Translations under genes and position numbers: made by a program
Notes under the pieces: model-generated
The model's input: the letters and a program-made list of their open reading frames with translations, nothing else
What the model was told of the DNA's origin: nothing
Database searches by the model: none
Part shown: piece after piece, positions 29,100-38,544 of the stretch
How positions within the stretch are numbered: the stretch's first letter is position 1
Layout of the letters: each line of letters opens with the position of its first letter
Source of the DNA: Chitinophaga filiformis
GTDB lineage: Bacteria; Bacteroidota; Bacteroidia; Chitinophagales; Chitinophagaceae
Assembly: GCF_023100805.1 (NCBI RefSeq)
Contig: NZ_CP095855.1
Location: 6,923,001-6,987,000 of the forward strand
Direction: 5' to 3'
DNA length: 64,000 nt

Positions 29100-30212
29100 A
29101 TGTTAAATATCTACAAACCATTTGTTGCCACATTACTCATCCTCATGCTGGCTGCGCCTTCTGCCATTGTTGCACAGGACGCACCCAGGATGCCTGAGGG
29201 ATTTAACATTCAACGCGGCGTAAACATCAGTCACTGGCTATCGCAGTCCGGTGGCCGTCATGGTGTAGCACAGGCCGACTATTTCACTGAAAAAGACGTA
29301 GCCCTGCTGGCAGATAAAGGTTTTGACCATATCCGCATCCCGGTCGAGGAATCTGAGCTCTGGGACTACCGGGAAGAGAAATACAAAGATGCTTTTGCAC
29401 TTTTACATAAAGCGATCGGCTGGTGTAAACAATACCACCTGCGGGCGATAGTGGACATGCATATTCTCCGCAGTCATCATTTCAATTCCAAGAGCAGGGC
29501 TCTTTGGGATGAATCTGCCGCCCAGGAGCGTTTCCTGCAATGCTGGCGCGAGCTGAGTGCTGAACTGAAAAAATACCCTTCCAACCTCGTGGCCTATGAA
29601 CTGCTGAACGAGCCTGTGGCCGACAGTGCCTCCCAGTGGAATGACCTGCTGGCGCGCGGCGTGGCGCTGATCCGGGAGCTGGAGCCTAAACGGGTCATCG
29701 TCATTGGCAGTAACCATTATCAGTCTTTCAGCACTTTTCCGCAGTTAAAGGTACCTGCGGGAGATAATCGCCTGATACTGAGTTTTCACTATTACAATCC
29801 CTTCTATTTCACCCATTATAAGGCCAGCTGGACGGCCCATAAGGACTATAGCGGTCCTGTACATTACCCCGGCGCCACCATTACCTCAAAAGAGATTGCC
29901 CAGCAGCCGGCTACCATCCGGAACCTGCTGGCAGGCAGTTCGGAGGAGTATGATGCCGATGTTATTGAGCAGCAGGTCCTGACCGCGGTAAAAGTGGCAC
30001 AGAAACTTAAATTACCGCTTTATTGCGGGGAATGGGGCTGCCTGAACACCGTCAGCCGCAAAGACAGGCTCCGCTGGTACCGCGATGTCAGAAAAGTCCT
30101 GGAAAAGAACCGTATCGCCTGGACTATCTGGGACTATAAGGGCAGTTTCGGCATCATTGACGACAATGGTGAGCCGGATGACAAGCTCATTAAACTGCTA
30201 ACGAAAGACTAG
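29100..30212 (+). CDS. Secreted glycoside hydrolase family 5 (cellulase type)
   Basis: A 370-residue protein with a signal peptide (cleavage near VAQ26). The GH5 barrel has the N-terminal RGVNISHWLS, the acid/base Glu171 in YELLNEPVAD, His230 and Tyr in LSFHYYNPF, and the nucleophile Glu311 in LYCGEWGCL, all in the normal order. GH5 enzymes cut beta-1,4-linked glucans, mannans or xylans; the subfamily cannot be set by eye. There is no binding domain or sorting tag visible. It is not next to a SusCD pair. Confidence 0.9.
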   Translation: MLNIYKPFVATLLILMLAAPSAIVAQDAPRMPEGFNIQRGVNISHWLSQSGGRHGVAQADYFTEKDVALLADKGFDHIRIPVEESELWDYREEKYKDAFALLHKAIGWCKQYHLRAIVDMHILRSHHFNSKSRALWDESAAQERFLQCWRELSAELKKYPSNLVAYELLNEPVADSASQWNDLLARGVALIRELEPKRVIVIGSNHYQSFSTFPQLKVPAGDNRLILSFHYYNPFYFTHYKASWTAHKDYSGPVHYPGATITSKEIAQQPATIRNLLAGSSEEYDADVIEQQVLTAVKVAQKLKLPLYCGEWGCLNTVSRKDRLRWYRDVRKVLEKNRIAWTIWDYKGSFGIIDDNGEPDDKLIKLLTKD

Positions 30213-30482
30213 CAGCCTCTACCGGTCTGATAGCACCTTTTTTTACAATGTTCCATTTTAAAGCTTTGTAACTGGATTGCTTTGCTGTTGCAAGCGCATT
30301 TCCTCTTTTTCTGTAAAACCTCTAGTGGTAAAACCTGGGGGCAAGGCTACGCCTACCCGCTTTAAAAGAGGGAACAACACCAGTCACAATAGGCGCCGGC
30401 TGGCAAATTGAGGCATATTCGGGATATGCAGGCAACACTTCCCCGGCCGAAAAGCAGCCATGATTAAAAAGTGAAGACGTTC

Positions 30483-31019
30483 TTATGTAAGCAGCAATTC
30501 CTTCACCGTTCGATACCCTGGCAAATTATCCGCCGCTACGATGATTCTGCCGCCTGGAGGCAACGAAGCTGCTTTATAACGCCAGTCTACTCCATTCCAG
30601 CCCATAACTGCCGGCCCGCTCGCTGTAACAACACCATCAGCGTCTACTACCTTTACCTCCACTTTTGCTACACGGAACTCATTTTGGGCGGTCACTACTA
30701 CCTCCTCATTTTCTATCCTGATATTCTGGATCTCGGGACTGCGGTAAGCATCCTTCACTGCCATATTATAGGCATTTTGTCCTGGCCCTGCCAGCGACTC
30801 ATAATAGGCTTTGATCTCCGGATTGTCCAGCATTACCCGCGCACGTGCCGAAGCAATGCTCATCTTCTCCCTGGCTGCTAACTGTTTTTGTGTAGGCTTT
30901 TTCTTTGATGGACCGCGTTTGGTCGCCATAATGACCTGCCCATTCCGTTCGTAGATCGTGAGATGTTTGCCGAGGGTGCCCCGTACATGCTGCAGAAGGA
31001 TATTGTTAACAATGGCCAT
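30483..31019 (-). CDS. Hypothetical protein, basic N-terminus
   Basis: I do not recognise it firmly. The 178-residue product has no signal peptide. Residues 1-60 are basic (GTLGKHLTIYERNGQVIMAT, then KRGPSKKKPTQKQLAAREKM), a layout reminiscent of the DUF6266-type N-terminus in Bacteroidota proteins, where a glycine-rich start precedes a Lys/Arg-Pro stretch. The C-terminal 80 residues look like a beta-rich domain (VVVTAQNEFRVAKVEVKVVD). It stands alone between two long gene-poor stretches (270 bases before, 636 after), which suggests a mobile or recently gained gene. Confidence 0.55.
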   Translation of the reverse strand: MAIVNNILLQHVRGTLGKHLTIYERNGQVIMATKRGPSKKKPTQKQLAAREKMSIASARARVMLDNPEIKAYYESLAGPGQNAYNMAVKDAYRSPEIQNIRIENEEVVVTAQNEFRVAKVEVKVVDADGVVTASGPAVMGWNGVDWRYKAASLPPGGRIIVAADNLPGYRTVKELLLT

Positions 31020-31145
31020 AAAAAAGGATTTTGAGGGTTATAAATTACAGGTTTACTGTTTCGTTCCCTTAAGTTACGGATAAACTTTCATATCAGGTAC
31101 TGAAATAGTACTAAAAGGTCACTTCAATATCGAACGGATATATAG

Positions 31146-31167
31146 ATACCCTTTAAATACCCTTTAA
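31146..31167. repeat. Double 11-bp direct repeat (ATACCCTTTAA)
   Basis: Two identical adjacent copies of ATACCCTTTAA. The same 11-bp period, with unrelated units, recurs at 52670-52724 and 55856-55910. Confidence 0.7.
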
Positions 31168-31594
31168 AGCTACTTTTGATGCTCTTTAGGTAAGTTCATT
31201 CCGAGCCTATAGAAAGCCCCCGGAAGCTCGATAAAGGATGCTGGCATTTTCATGACGTTCATTTCTAACCTGAAGTCCTATCCGACCCTATCAGGAGCTA
31301 TTTAAAGCCCGGATTTCGAGGTTTCATTCATTTGGATGCACCTGTAGCTGTTAATTAAGGATAGCGCCGTATAAAGTCCAAAAAGGGGAAATAATGAGGT
31401 GTGGCGGGATTGGCGGAGGGTTGGGCGGCCTGATTTTAGAAACGATAGACTCATAGCTTTTCAAAAAGGGGAATAGGACGTAACGGGATGTAATTGGCGG
31501 TCCGATTTCCGGGAGTTTGGTGGTTGGTTGTGGGGATGTGCTGCGGTTTCAGGGGGATCGGTGGAGGGGCAGAGGATTTGTAGGGATAACTACA

Positions 31595-31631
31595 TGAAAA
31601 AAGCCCCTCGGTTGTACCGAAGGGCTTTTAA
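31595..31631 (-). terminator. Rho-independent terminator of secDF
   Basis: A 13-bp stem with one mismatch (AAAAGCCCCTCGG against CCGAAGGGCTTTT) and a T run on the reverse strand. Confidence 0.85.
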
Positions 31632-31655
31632 TTATCAAACATTTTAGTTGAACAC

Positions 31656-34600
31656 TTATTTTTTCGCTGTAGCCGGAGCAGCTGTTTCTTTTACAGGAAC
31701 TACTTCGCTTTCGTTAGCCAGCTGGTTCTTCTTGTCGAAGTCTACCAGTACCGGAGCCGCCACGAAGATGGAAGAGTAAGTACCGGTAACCACACCGATC
31801 AGCATCGCGAAGGCGAAACCACGGGTTACTTCACCACCGAAGATGAACAGGATCAGGATGGTCAGGAACACGGTCAGGGAAGTCATTACGGTGCGGCTCA
31901 GCGTATCGTTGATGGCTTTGTTGATCACCTGGTCTCTGCTTGCACCTTTCATTACACCTGTGCGGAAGTATTCACGGATACGGTCGAACACGATCACGGT
32001 ATCGTTCATGGAGAAACCGATCACGGTCAGGATCGCAGCGATGAAGTGCTGGTCAACTTCCAGTGGGAACGGAACGATATCGCGGCAGTAAGAGAATACT
32101 GCCAGTGTTACCATCACGTCGTGCAGCAGGGAGAAGATAGTACCGATTGAATATTGCCATTTGCTGAAACGCAGCAGGATGTACAGGAAGATCACAACCA
32201 GGGACAGGATGGTCGCTTTCACGGCGCCTGCACGCAAGTCGTCAGAAATAGTCGGAGATACTGTCTGTGAAGCTACGATGAACCTTGGAGAAGCGAATGC
32301 TTCGTAAGTCAGTCCTGGCTCATAGTATTTCTTCAGACCATTGAACAGTTTCTGTGTTACTTCTTTATCTACAGCTTCGTTCTGCTCTTCGATTTTATAG
32401 TTGGTAGTGATGCTGAGCTGGTTGCTGGTACCGATTGTCTTAACATAAGGTTCGCTACCAAATTCTTTACCCAGTACATCCTGTACTTCTTCAGATTTTA
32501 CCGGCTGCTCAAAACGAACGGTGAAGTTACGACCACCATCGAAGTCAACACCGTGACGGAAACCGTGGAAGAAAGAGGATGCGCCTAATGCGATCATAAC
32601 GAATGATATGATATAAGCGTATTTTCTCTTTCCTACGAAGTCGAAGGAAGCGTGTTTGAAGATCTTTTTAGAGATCGGGGTAAAGTATTCGAAGTGTCTT
32701 TTCTTGTTAGTCCACCAGTCAGTAACGATACGGGAAACCATGATACCGCAGAACAGGGACAGCAGCAAGCCGATGATCTGTGTGGTAGCGAAGCCCAGTA
32801 CCGGACCGAGACCAAAGTAGAACAGGATGATAGCGGTGAGCAGGGAGGTAATGTGACCATCCAGTACAGGTGCGTAGGAACGTTTGTAACCGTCTTCTAC
32901 TGCCTGCTGATAGGTCTTACCGCGGCTCAGTTCATCTTTAATACGCTCGAATATGATTACGTTCGTATCTACGGCCATACCGACAGTGAGTACCAGACCG
33001 GCGATACCTGCCATCGTCAGCGTAGCGCCGAGGGAAGCGAGGATACCGAAGGTGAACAGCAGGTTGAGCACCAGCGCAATGTTTGCTACCCAACCAGCGG
33101 AGTTATAGTACACCAGCATCAGGACGAAGATCACGATGAAGGAGATAATGAAAGATTTAGCACCGGCTGCGATAGATGCCTGACCCAGTGATGGTCCGAC
33201 GATCTGCTCCTGAACGATCTTTGCAGGAGCCGGCATTTTACCGGATTTCAGGATGTTTGCCAGGTCGTTTGCTTCTTCCAGGGTAAAGCTACCGGAGATA
33301 GAAGAACGGCCACCTGCGATCTCACCCTGGATGGATGGAGCAGAGTAAACGATATTATCCAGTACAACAGCTACATAATTCAGTGTAGCAGGATTGTTGG
33401 GATCAGAAGGAGCCAGTTCGCCGGTCAGCTTTTTCCATTCTTTGGCGCCAACCTGGTCCATTGTCATAGAAATTTCGGGACGGCCGCTCTGATCGTAATC
33501 CTGTCTTGCATCTACGATCCTTTCACCACCTACACGCGGAGCCGGGCTGATCGGATTTACTTTGATAGCGTAAACCGGCAGCGGCGCACGTTTATTTTCT
33601 TTGTCTTCAGCACCGTATACGAACACCAGGTCTTTAGGCAGTACATTTCTTACTGACGGGATCTGGAGGTAACGTCTGAAGGTAGCAGTATCGGAAGGGA
33701 GGATATTACCTACAACCGGGCCATAAGCAACGCCCTGCTGCGGATGATACCTTGGGAGGAAAATGCTGAAGAAAGGCTCAGCTTTTGCCAGTTCAGCCCT
33801 GCGCTCAGCATCTGTTTTCAGTGAGTCAGCTTTGCCGGATTTTGCAGAGTCATTTAAGATAGCGGAGAGGCTACCTGTAGTGCTGGTATCGCCTGCAGCT
33901 TTTGCTACAGCAGCGGAAGTATCTGCTGCCTGTTTAGCGGTAGTATCAGCAGCAGCTTTTGCAGGGGTAGAACCTACAGCAGCTTTGATGGCTTCGTTCA
34001 TCGGCTGGAGAATAGTAGAGATGAACTGCTCATCGTTCCTGTATACCTCACGGAATTCCAGGTTAGCGCTGGCCTGGAGGTATTTTCTCACACGCTCAGG
34101 ATTGTCAACACCTGCCAGTTCCACAGAGATGATACCCTTGTTCTCATCCAGGCTGATGTTAGGAGATGCAACCCCGAACTTATCGATACGTTTCTGCAAC
34201 ACGAGGTAGGTATTCTTAATGGCTGCGCCTGCCTCACGACGGATCACATCCAGTACCTTGCTGTTGCTTGTATTAAAATCAATGTCTTTCTGGTATGCGT
34301 TGGCAAAGATGGTAGAAAGACGGCCCTGCGGCTGTACTTCTTCATATGCCTGCCCGAACAATGTAACGAAATCAGACTGACTGGTTTTCTTGCGCTGCAC
34401 AGCCAGGTCCAGGGCTTTATTGAAAGCCGGATCCTGTGAATGACCGCTCAGTGACCGGATCACATCTTCCACACTCACGTCCAGTACGACGTTCATACCA
34501 CCCTGAAGGTCAAGCCCCAGGTTCAGCTCTTTTTCTTTGGCTTTGTCGTAAGTCACATACCAAGGAAAACCCGCTATTTCTTTGTTACTGGTACTGTCCA

Positions 34601-34838
34601 GAATCCTTTGTCTTCTTTCCTTTACCAGGTCTGCCAGTGAATCCGAATAAACAGCCTGCAGCTCTTTATTACCTGGATACTTCTGTTCAGCAGTTGGTAA
34701 TGATTTGCTAATATCACTCTGGGCTTGCGCAACTACTTTCTTCTCGTAGCCACGTACCAAAAACGTGAACGACAAATAATACACAGAGATAAGGATCAAT
34801 GCACCGGCAAAAAATCTAACCAGTCCTTTAAGTTGCAT
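31656..34838 (-). CDS. secDF: Protein translocase SecDF (fused SecD and SecF)
   Basis: A 1060-residue fusion with two six-span membrane halves and large periplasmic loops. The SecD half has LGLDLQGGMNVVLDV near residue 106, and AGLVLTVGMAVDTNVIIFERIKDEL in two parts (GMAVDTNVIIFERI). The SecF half has GVDFDGGRNFTVRFEQP and VIGFSMNDTVIVFDRIRE. The proton motive force is used to pull preproteins through SecYEG. An Ala/Asp/Thr-rich insert (about 285-335) lies in the first periplasmic domain. It has its own promoter and terminator; yajC is 6 kb away. Confidence 0.97.
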   Translation of the reverse strand: MQLKGLVRFFAGALILISVYYLSFTFLVRGYEKKVVAQAQSDISKSLPTAEQKYPGNKELQAVYSDSLADLVKERRQRILDSTSNKEIAGFPWYVTYDKAKEKELNLGLDLQGGMNVVLDVSVEDVIRSLSGHSQDPAFNKALDLAVQRKKTSQSDFVTLFGQAYEEVQPQGRLSTIFANAYQKDIDFNTSNSKVLDVIRREAGAAIKNTYLVLQKRIDKFGVASPNISLDENKGIISVELAGVDNPERVRKYLQASANLEFREVYRNDEQFISTILQPMNEAIKAAVGSTPAKAAADTTAKQAADTSAAVAKAAGDTSTTGSLSAILNDSAKSGKADSLKTDAERRAELAKAEPFFSIFLPRYHPQQGVAYGPVVGNILPSDTATFRRYLQIPSVRNVLPKDLVFVYGAEDKENKRAPLPVYAIKVNPISPAPRVGGERIVDARQDYDQSGRPEISMTMDQVGAKEWKKLTGELAPSDPNNPATLNYVAVVLDNIVYSAPSIQGEIAGGRSSISGSFTLEEANDLANILKSGKMPAPAKIVQEQIVGPSLGQASIAAGAKSFIISFIVIFVLMLVYYNSAGWVANIALVLNLLFTFGILASLGATLTMAGIAGLVLTVGMAVDTNVIIFERIKDELSRGKTYQQAVEDGYKRSYAPVLDGHITSLLTAIILFYFGLGPVLGFATTQIIGLLLSLFCGIMVSRIVTDWWTNKKRHFEYFTPISKKIFKHASFDFVGKRKYAYIISFVMIALGASSFFHGFRHGVDFDGGRNFTVRFEQPVKSEEVQDVLGKEFGSEPYVKTIGTSNQLSITTNYKIEEQNEAVDKEVTQKLFNGLKKYYEPGLTYEAFASPRFIVASQTVSPTISDDLRAGAVKATILSLVVIFLYILLRFSKWQYSIGTIFSLLHDVMVTLAVFSYCRDIVPFPLEVDQHFIAAILTVIGFSMNDTVIVFDRIREYFRTGVMKGASRDQVINKAINDTLSRTVMTSLTVFLTILILFIFGGEVTRGFAFAMLIGVVTGTYSSIFVAAPVLVDFDKKNQLANESEVVPVKETAAPATAKK

Positions 34839-34873
34839 ATTGTTTCGGGTTTATAAAAATTTTTTAAGAGTTG

Positions 34874-34881
34874 CAAAGATA
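34874..34881 (-). promoter_or_regulatory. -7 promoter box for secDF
   Basis: The reverse strand reads TATCTTTG, an exact TAnnTTTG, 35 bases upstream of the ATG. Confidence 0.6.
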
Positions 34882-34994
34882 GAATTTAAATTGATATATT
34901 AAAGCCGTTCAGAGGTAGAAAAGGAAAAAGGTAGAAACAGTTGATTGTCAGTACATAAACCCTTGCTTTCCTGCCAAAATTTAATCTTTATTTT

Positions 34995-36275
34995 ATGCGT
35001 CGTTCTGTTTTTCTCTGGTTGATGCTATTCTTTGCAGCCTGCAATACTAATAAAAATATGGGAACAAGGTACAATCCTGCCAAAGACTCCTTCCTCGACA
35101 CGCTTTTAAGCGCTCACGCCGACAGGCTGGGCCCCGTATTCCGGCAAGTGCAGGAATTTGGTTTACAGATCATTTACACACAGATAGACAGGGATGCTGA
35201 CAACCGTCCCCACTTCACCGATCATTATTACCGGGTGGATACCGGCCGGTATTTCTATCCTGCTTCCACGGTAAAACTGGCGGCAAGCGCCCTGGCCCTG
35301 GAGAAACTGAACGACCTGAACATTCCGGGCCTGGACAGGAATACGCCTATGTTCACCGACAGCCTGCAGGGCATTACCCCTGAAGTGCTGTCTGACAGTA
35401 CCGCTGCTAACGGACTCCCTTCAGTAGGGCAATATATAAAAAAAATATTATTGGTAAGCGATAATGACGCTTATAATCGTCTTTATGAGTTCATCGGACA
35501 GGAGACCTTTAATAAGAGATTGTGGGAGAACGGCTTTACGGCTGTACAGATAAAGCACCGGGTGGGGGTTACGGGAATAGATCCCGAGGAAAACCGGCAC
35601 ACCAACCCTGTCACCTTCCGGCAGGGGGACCGGGTGATATACAGTCAGCCGGAAGCCTATAGCCGCCTGACCTTCTCTCCCCGGCATGACCTGATGGGAA
35701 AAGCTTACTATAATGATAAGAACGAACTGGTGAACAGCCCTATGGACGCCTCCCGGAAGAACAGGGTTCCCCTGGCAGACCTTCATGGGATATTGCGGCA
35801 GATAATTTTTCCGGAAACTGTAACAAAAAAACATCGATTCCGTTTAAAGGATAGCGATTACCAGTTTTTATATCACTGTATGTCTGCTCAACCGGATGAA
35901 TCAGCACATCCCCATTATGATACAGCCGAATTCCACCATAATTACGTGAAATTCCTGTTATTTGGCGGAAAAGAGGGCAACAGCATTAATGCGAACATAC
36001 GTAGTTTCAATAAACCTGGCTGGGCATACGGATTCCTGACAGATGTAGCCTATATAGCGGACTTCACACATCATGTAGAATTCATGTTGTCGGCCACCGT
36101 ATATGTAAATAAAGACGGAATTTTAGACGATGAACATTATCAATTCGAAGAAACAGGGAAGCCATTCTTAAAAGCATTGGGCGAAATCATTTACGAGTAT
36201 GAACTACAACGCGCGAAAAAACATCTTCCGGATCTGTCGAAATTCAGATTCGATTATACCAAACGTCTTGAATAA
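34995..36275 (+). CDS. Serine hydrolase lipoprotein, class A beta-lactamase fold
   Basis: A 426-residue lipoprotein (lipobox LFFAAC, Cys16). The serine hydrolase motifs are SxxK as STVK at residues 91-94 and SDN at 155-157. In place of the third motif KTG there is FNKPGWAYGF near residue 337, so the third box is altered. Length and an N-terminal extension differ from true class A beta-lactamases (about 290 residues). It may act on peptidoglycan or another ester rather than on antibiotics; this is inferred. It is followed by a DUF4397 lipoprotein 41 bases on, likely the same transcript. Confidence 0.78.
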   Translation: MRRSVFLWLMLFFAACNTNKNMGTRYNPAKDSFLDTLLSAHADRLGPVFRQVQEFGLQIIYTQIDRDADNRPHFTDHYYRVDTGRYFYPASTVKLAASALALEKLNDLNIPGLDRNTPMFTDSLQGITPEVLSDSTAANGLPSVGQYIKKILLVSDNDAYNRLYEFIGQETFNKRLWENGFTAVQIKHRVGVTGIDPEENRHTNPVTFRQGDRVIYSQPEAYSRLTFSPRHDLMGKAYYNDKNELVNSPMDASRKNRVPLADLHGILRQIIFPETVTKKHRFRLKDSDYQFLYHCMSAQPDESAHPHYDTAEFHHNYVKFLLFGGKEGNSINANIRSFNKPGWAYGFLTDVAYIADFTHHVEFMLSATVYVNKDGILDDEHYQFEETGKPFLKALGEIIYEYELQRAKKHLPDLSKFRFDYTKRLE

Positions 36276-36316
36276 CCTTTTATAACCAAATCAAATTCGC
36301 ACTAAAAGATAGCAAA

Positions 36317-37033
36317 ATGACAACTAAAAAAACTCGCGTGTGGGCAATAGCGGCCCTTGTGACAGTGGTAACCAGCTTCAGCGCCTGCTTAAAAAGTGAC
36401 ACCGTAACTCCTCAGCGGGACAGGGCTGCGGTAGCAATTATCAATGGTATCCTCACCGGCGGTGACCTGGATTTCTATGATAACACTACCAAGGTGAATA
36501 ACGGCGCACTTTCCATTGGTTTTTACTATATCGGATATCCTATTTATGGCGGTGTCCGTACCTTCGCCTTCAAAAAGTCAGGTCAGACTACCGACTATGT
36601 GGCTGTAACCAGCCTGTATGATTCCCTGACATACAATACCGTGATAGCTTATGGTGATTCCACTGCTCCGCAAATGAGAAGTATCAAAGACGATTTCACC
36701 GGCGCTACCCAGACAGCCGTGAATATCCGTTTCTTCCATTTAAGCCCTACCACCGGCGCTGTTGACCTGTATATCGACGATGTAAAAGTGGACAGCAACC
36801 GTACCTACGTGGGCACCGGCGGATTGAGAACAGTTTTCACACCGCTGAGCAAAGGTGTTTTCACCAACAATATCAAAATAAAGGAAGCAGGCACCACTAC
36901 CGTGCTGGCAGAAAATTCTTCTCCAAACTACAGCTTCTCTTCAGGCAGTGTATATACTATATACCTGGTAGGTTCCAAGAATTATACTGACAAGAGAAAA
37001 TTAGCCGTAAATAATATCCGCAGTCTTTACTAA
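36317..37033 (+). CDS. DUF4397 domain lipoprotein
   Basis: A 238-residue lipoprotein (lipobox SFSAC, Cys24). The remaining part has the DUF4397 beta-sandwich pattern: AAVAIINGILTGGDLDFYD, followed by VNIRFFHLSPTTGAVDLYID and VYTIYLVGSKN. DUF4397 domains occur in surface proteins of Bacteroidota and Firmicutes; function unknown. It probably shares a transcript with the serine hydrolase before it and ends at a strong terminator (37063-37104). Confidence 0.8.
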   Translation: MTTKKTRVWAIAALVTVVTSFSACLKSDTVTPQRDRAAVAIINGILTGGDLDFYDNTTKVNNGALSIGFYYIGYPIYGGVRTFAFKKSGQTTDYVAVTSLYDSLTYNTVIAYGDSTAPQMRSIKDDFTGATQTAVNIRFFHLSPTTGAVDLYIDDVKVDSNRTYVGTGGLRTVFTPLSKGVFTNNIKIKEAGTTTVLAENSSPNYSFSSGSVYTIYLVGSKNYTDKRKLAVNNIRSLY

Positions 37034-37062
37034 CCTGTAAAATTGCGTATCCAGATATCCGG

Positions 37063-37104
37063 GCAGCCGGGATCAATCATAAAATTGATCCCGGCTGCTT
37101 TTTT
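37063..37104 (+). terminator. Rho-independent terminator of the DUF4397 gene
   Basis: A perfect 15-bp stem (GCAGCCGGGATCAAT and its complement at 37084-37098), six-base loop, then six T. Confidence 0.92.
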
Positions 37105-37183
37105 GTTACAGTGTATCTCTGTACATCGCGTTTCTCCATTATAGCTTTCTTTTTTTTCTACTATGACACTTCCAAATTTATTG

Positions 37184-37191
37184 TAGGTTTG
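37184..37191 (+). promoter_or_regulatory. -7 promoter box for the aminotransferase gene
   Basis: TAGGTTTG, exact TAnnTTTG, 33 bases before the ATG at 37225. Confidence 0.6.
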
Positions 37192-37224
37192 TCTCCAGTT
37201 AACCCTATAAAACTGTTATTGTTT

Positions 37225-38424
37225 ATGAAGGAAATGGAACTCGCCGAAAGGCTAACGAGGATATCCGAGCCTCAAACGATTAAGATGGCTAAATTAAGCC
37301 GTGAGCTGAAAGCCCAGGGTATAGACATTGTAGATCTGAGCATAGGAGAACCTGATTTTGATACACCTGCCCATATCAGGGAGGCCGCAAAGAAAGCTAT
37401 CGATGATGGCTTTACACATTATACGCCTGTTGCAGGCTATCTTGAACTGCGTCAGGCCGTGGTCCATAAGTTGCAGCGCGATAACGGACTACAATACACG
37501 CCCGAGCAGATCGTTGTATCAACAGGCGCCAAGCAGAGCATCGCCAATACAGTACTGAGTATTATCAATCCAGGCGATGAAGTGATCATCCCTACTCCCT
37601 ACTGGGTGACCTATTCAGAACTGGTGAAACTCTGCCAGGGAGAAGTGGTATTTGTTCCCTGCAGTATTGAAAACAAATATAAGATCACACCGGCCCAGCT
37701 GGAAGCGGCTATTACACCGAAGACGAAACTGTTCATGTTCTCTTCTCCCTGCAATCCGACCGGTTCCGTATACAGCAAAGAAGAACTGAAGGCGCTGGCC
37801 GATGTTTTTGCAAAGCATCCCCAGATCTATGTTATGGCCGACGAGATCTATGAATATATCAACTATGTTGGTAAACATGAAAGCATTGCCCAGTTTGAAG
37901 GCATGCAGGAACGTACCATCATCATCAATGGTCTCAGTAAAGGTTTTGCCATGACCGGATGGCGCCTGGGCTACCTGGCCGCTCCCAAGGCGCTGGCAAA
38001 AGCCGCCGACAATATCCAGAGCCAGTTCACCTCCGCTACATGCTCCATCACACAACGCGCAGCCATCACCGCCCTCACCGGCGAGTTGACCACTGCACAT
38101 GCCATGGTGGATGAGTTCAGGAAAAGGCGCGCATTCGTCTTTGAACAGCTCAGCAGCATTCCGGGTTTACAACTGATCCAGCCGGATGGCGCGTTCTACA
38201 TGTTCCCGAACGTCAGCGCGTTCTTCGGTAAATCGTTCGAAGGCGAGGTGATCAAAAATGCAGATGACATCTGCATGTATCTCCTGCATAAGGTGAATGT
38301 ATCGACCGTTACCGGCGCTGCATTCGAGCAGCCTGACTGTATCCGCCTGTCCTACGCTACATCTATGGCAAAGCTGGAGGAAGGCATGAAGCGCCTGAAA
38401 GCAGGATTTGCACAACTAAGCTGA
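37225..38424 (+). CDS. Class I aminotransferase, aspartate aminotransferase type
   Basis: A 399-residue PLP enzyme of fold type I. The start is the ATG at 37225 (MKEMELAERLTRISEPQTIK) because the longer open frame includes the promoter. It has the SIGEPDFDTP motif, the cofactor region FTHYTPVAGYLELRQA, SPCNPTGSVYSKEE, MADEIYEYI and the PLP lysine in IINGLSKGFAMTGWRLGY. The closest type is the prokaryotic aspartate/prephenate aminotransferase (subgroup I gamma/AspB). It may act on aspartate, phenylalanine or prephenate. A terminator follows. Confidence 0.9.
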   Translation: MKEMELAERLTRISEPQTIKMAKLSRELKAQGIDIVDLSIGEPDFDTPAHIREAAKKAIDDGFTHYTPVAGYLELRQAVVHKLQRDNGLQYTPEQIVVSTGAKQSIANTVLSIINPGDEVIIPTPYWVTYSELVKLCQGEVVFVPCSIENKYKITPAQLEAAITPKTKLFMFSSPCNPTGSVYSKEELKALADVFAKHPQIYVMADEIYEYINYVGKHESIAQFEGMQERTIIINGLSKGFAMTGWRLGYLAAPKALAKAADNIQSQFTSATCSITQRAAITALTGELTTAHAMVDEFRKRRAFVFEQLSSIPGLQLIQPDGAFYMFPNVSAFFGKSFEGEVIKNADDICMYLLHKVNVSTVTGAAFEQPDCIRLSYATSMAKLEEGMKRLKAGFAQLS

Positions 38425-38447
38425 TGCGTTAAATCATCATTAATAAT

Positions 38448-38480
38448 AGCTCCGGTATCACCCCGATACCGGAGCTTTCT
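38448..38480 (+). terminator. Rho-independent terminator of the aminotransferase gene
   Basis: Perfect arms AGCTCCGGTATC and GATACCGGAGCT, then TTCTATTTT. Confidence 0.78.
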
Positions 38481-38515
38481 ATTTTACAGTACCCTTGCAT
38501 ATTAATTCATTTCCA

Positions 38516-38523
38516 TATATTTG
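38516..38523 (+). promoter_or_regulatory. -7 promoter box for the small membrane protein gene
   Basis: TATATTTG, exact TAnnTTTG, 21 bases before the ATG at 38545. Confidence 0.58.
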
Positions 38524-38544
38524 CACCTGTAATATCCAATCTGA

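Larger units (their letters stand above)
31020..31655. other. 636-bp gene-free region with short repeats and G-rich tracts
   Basis: No supported ORF or RNA gene. It contains a double 11-bp repeat (31146-31167), two G-rich stretches on the plus strand (31399-31428 and about 31496-31570) and the secDF terminator at 31595-31631. Confidence 0.5.
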
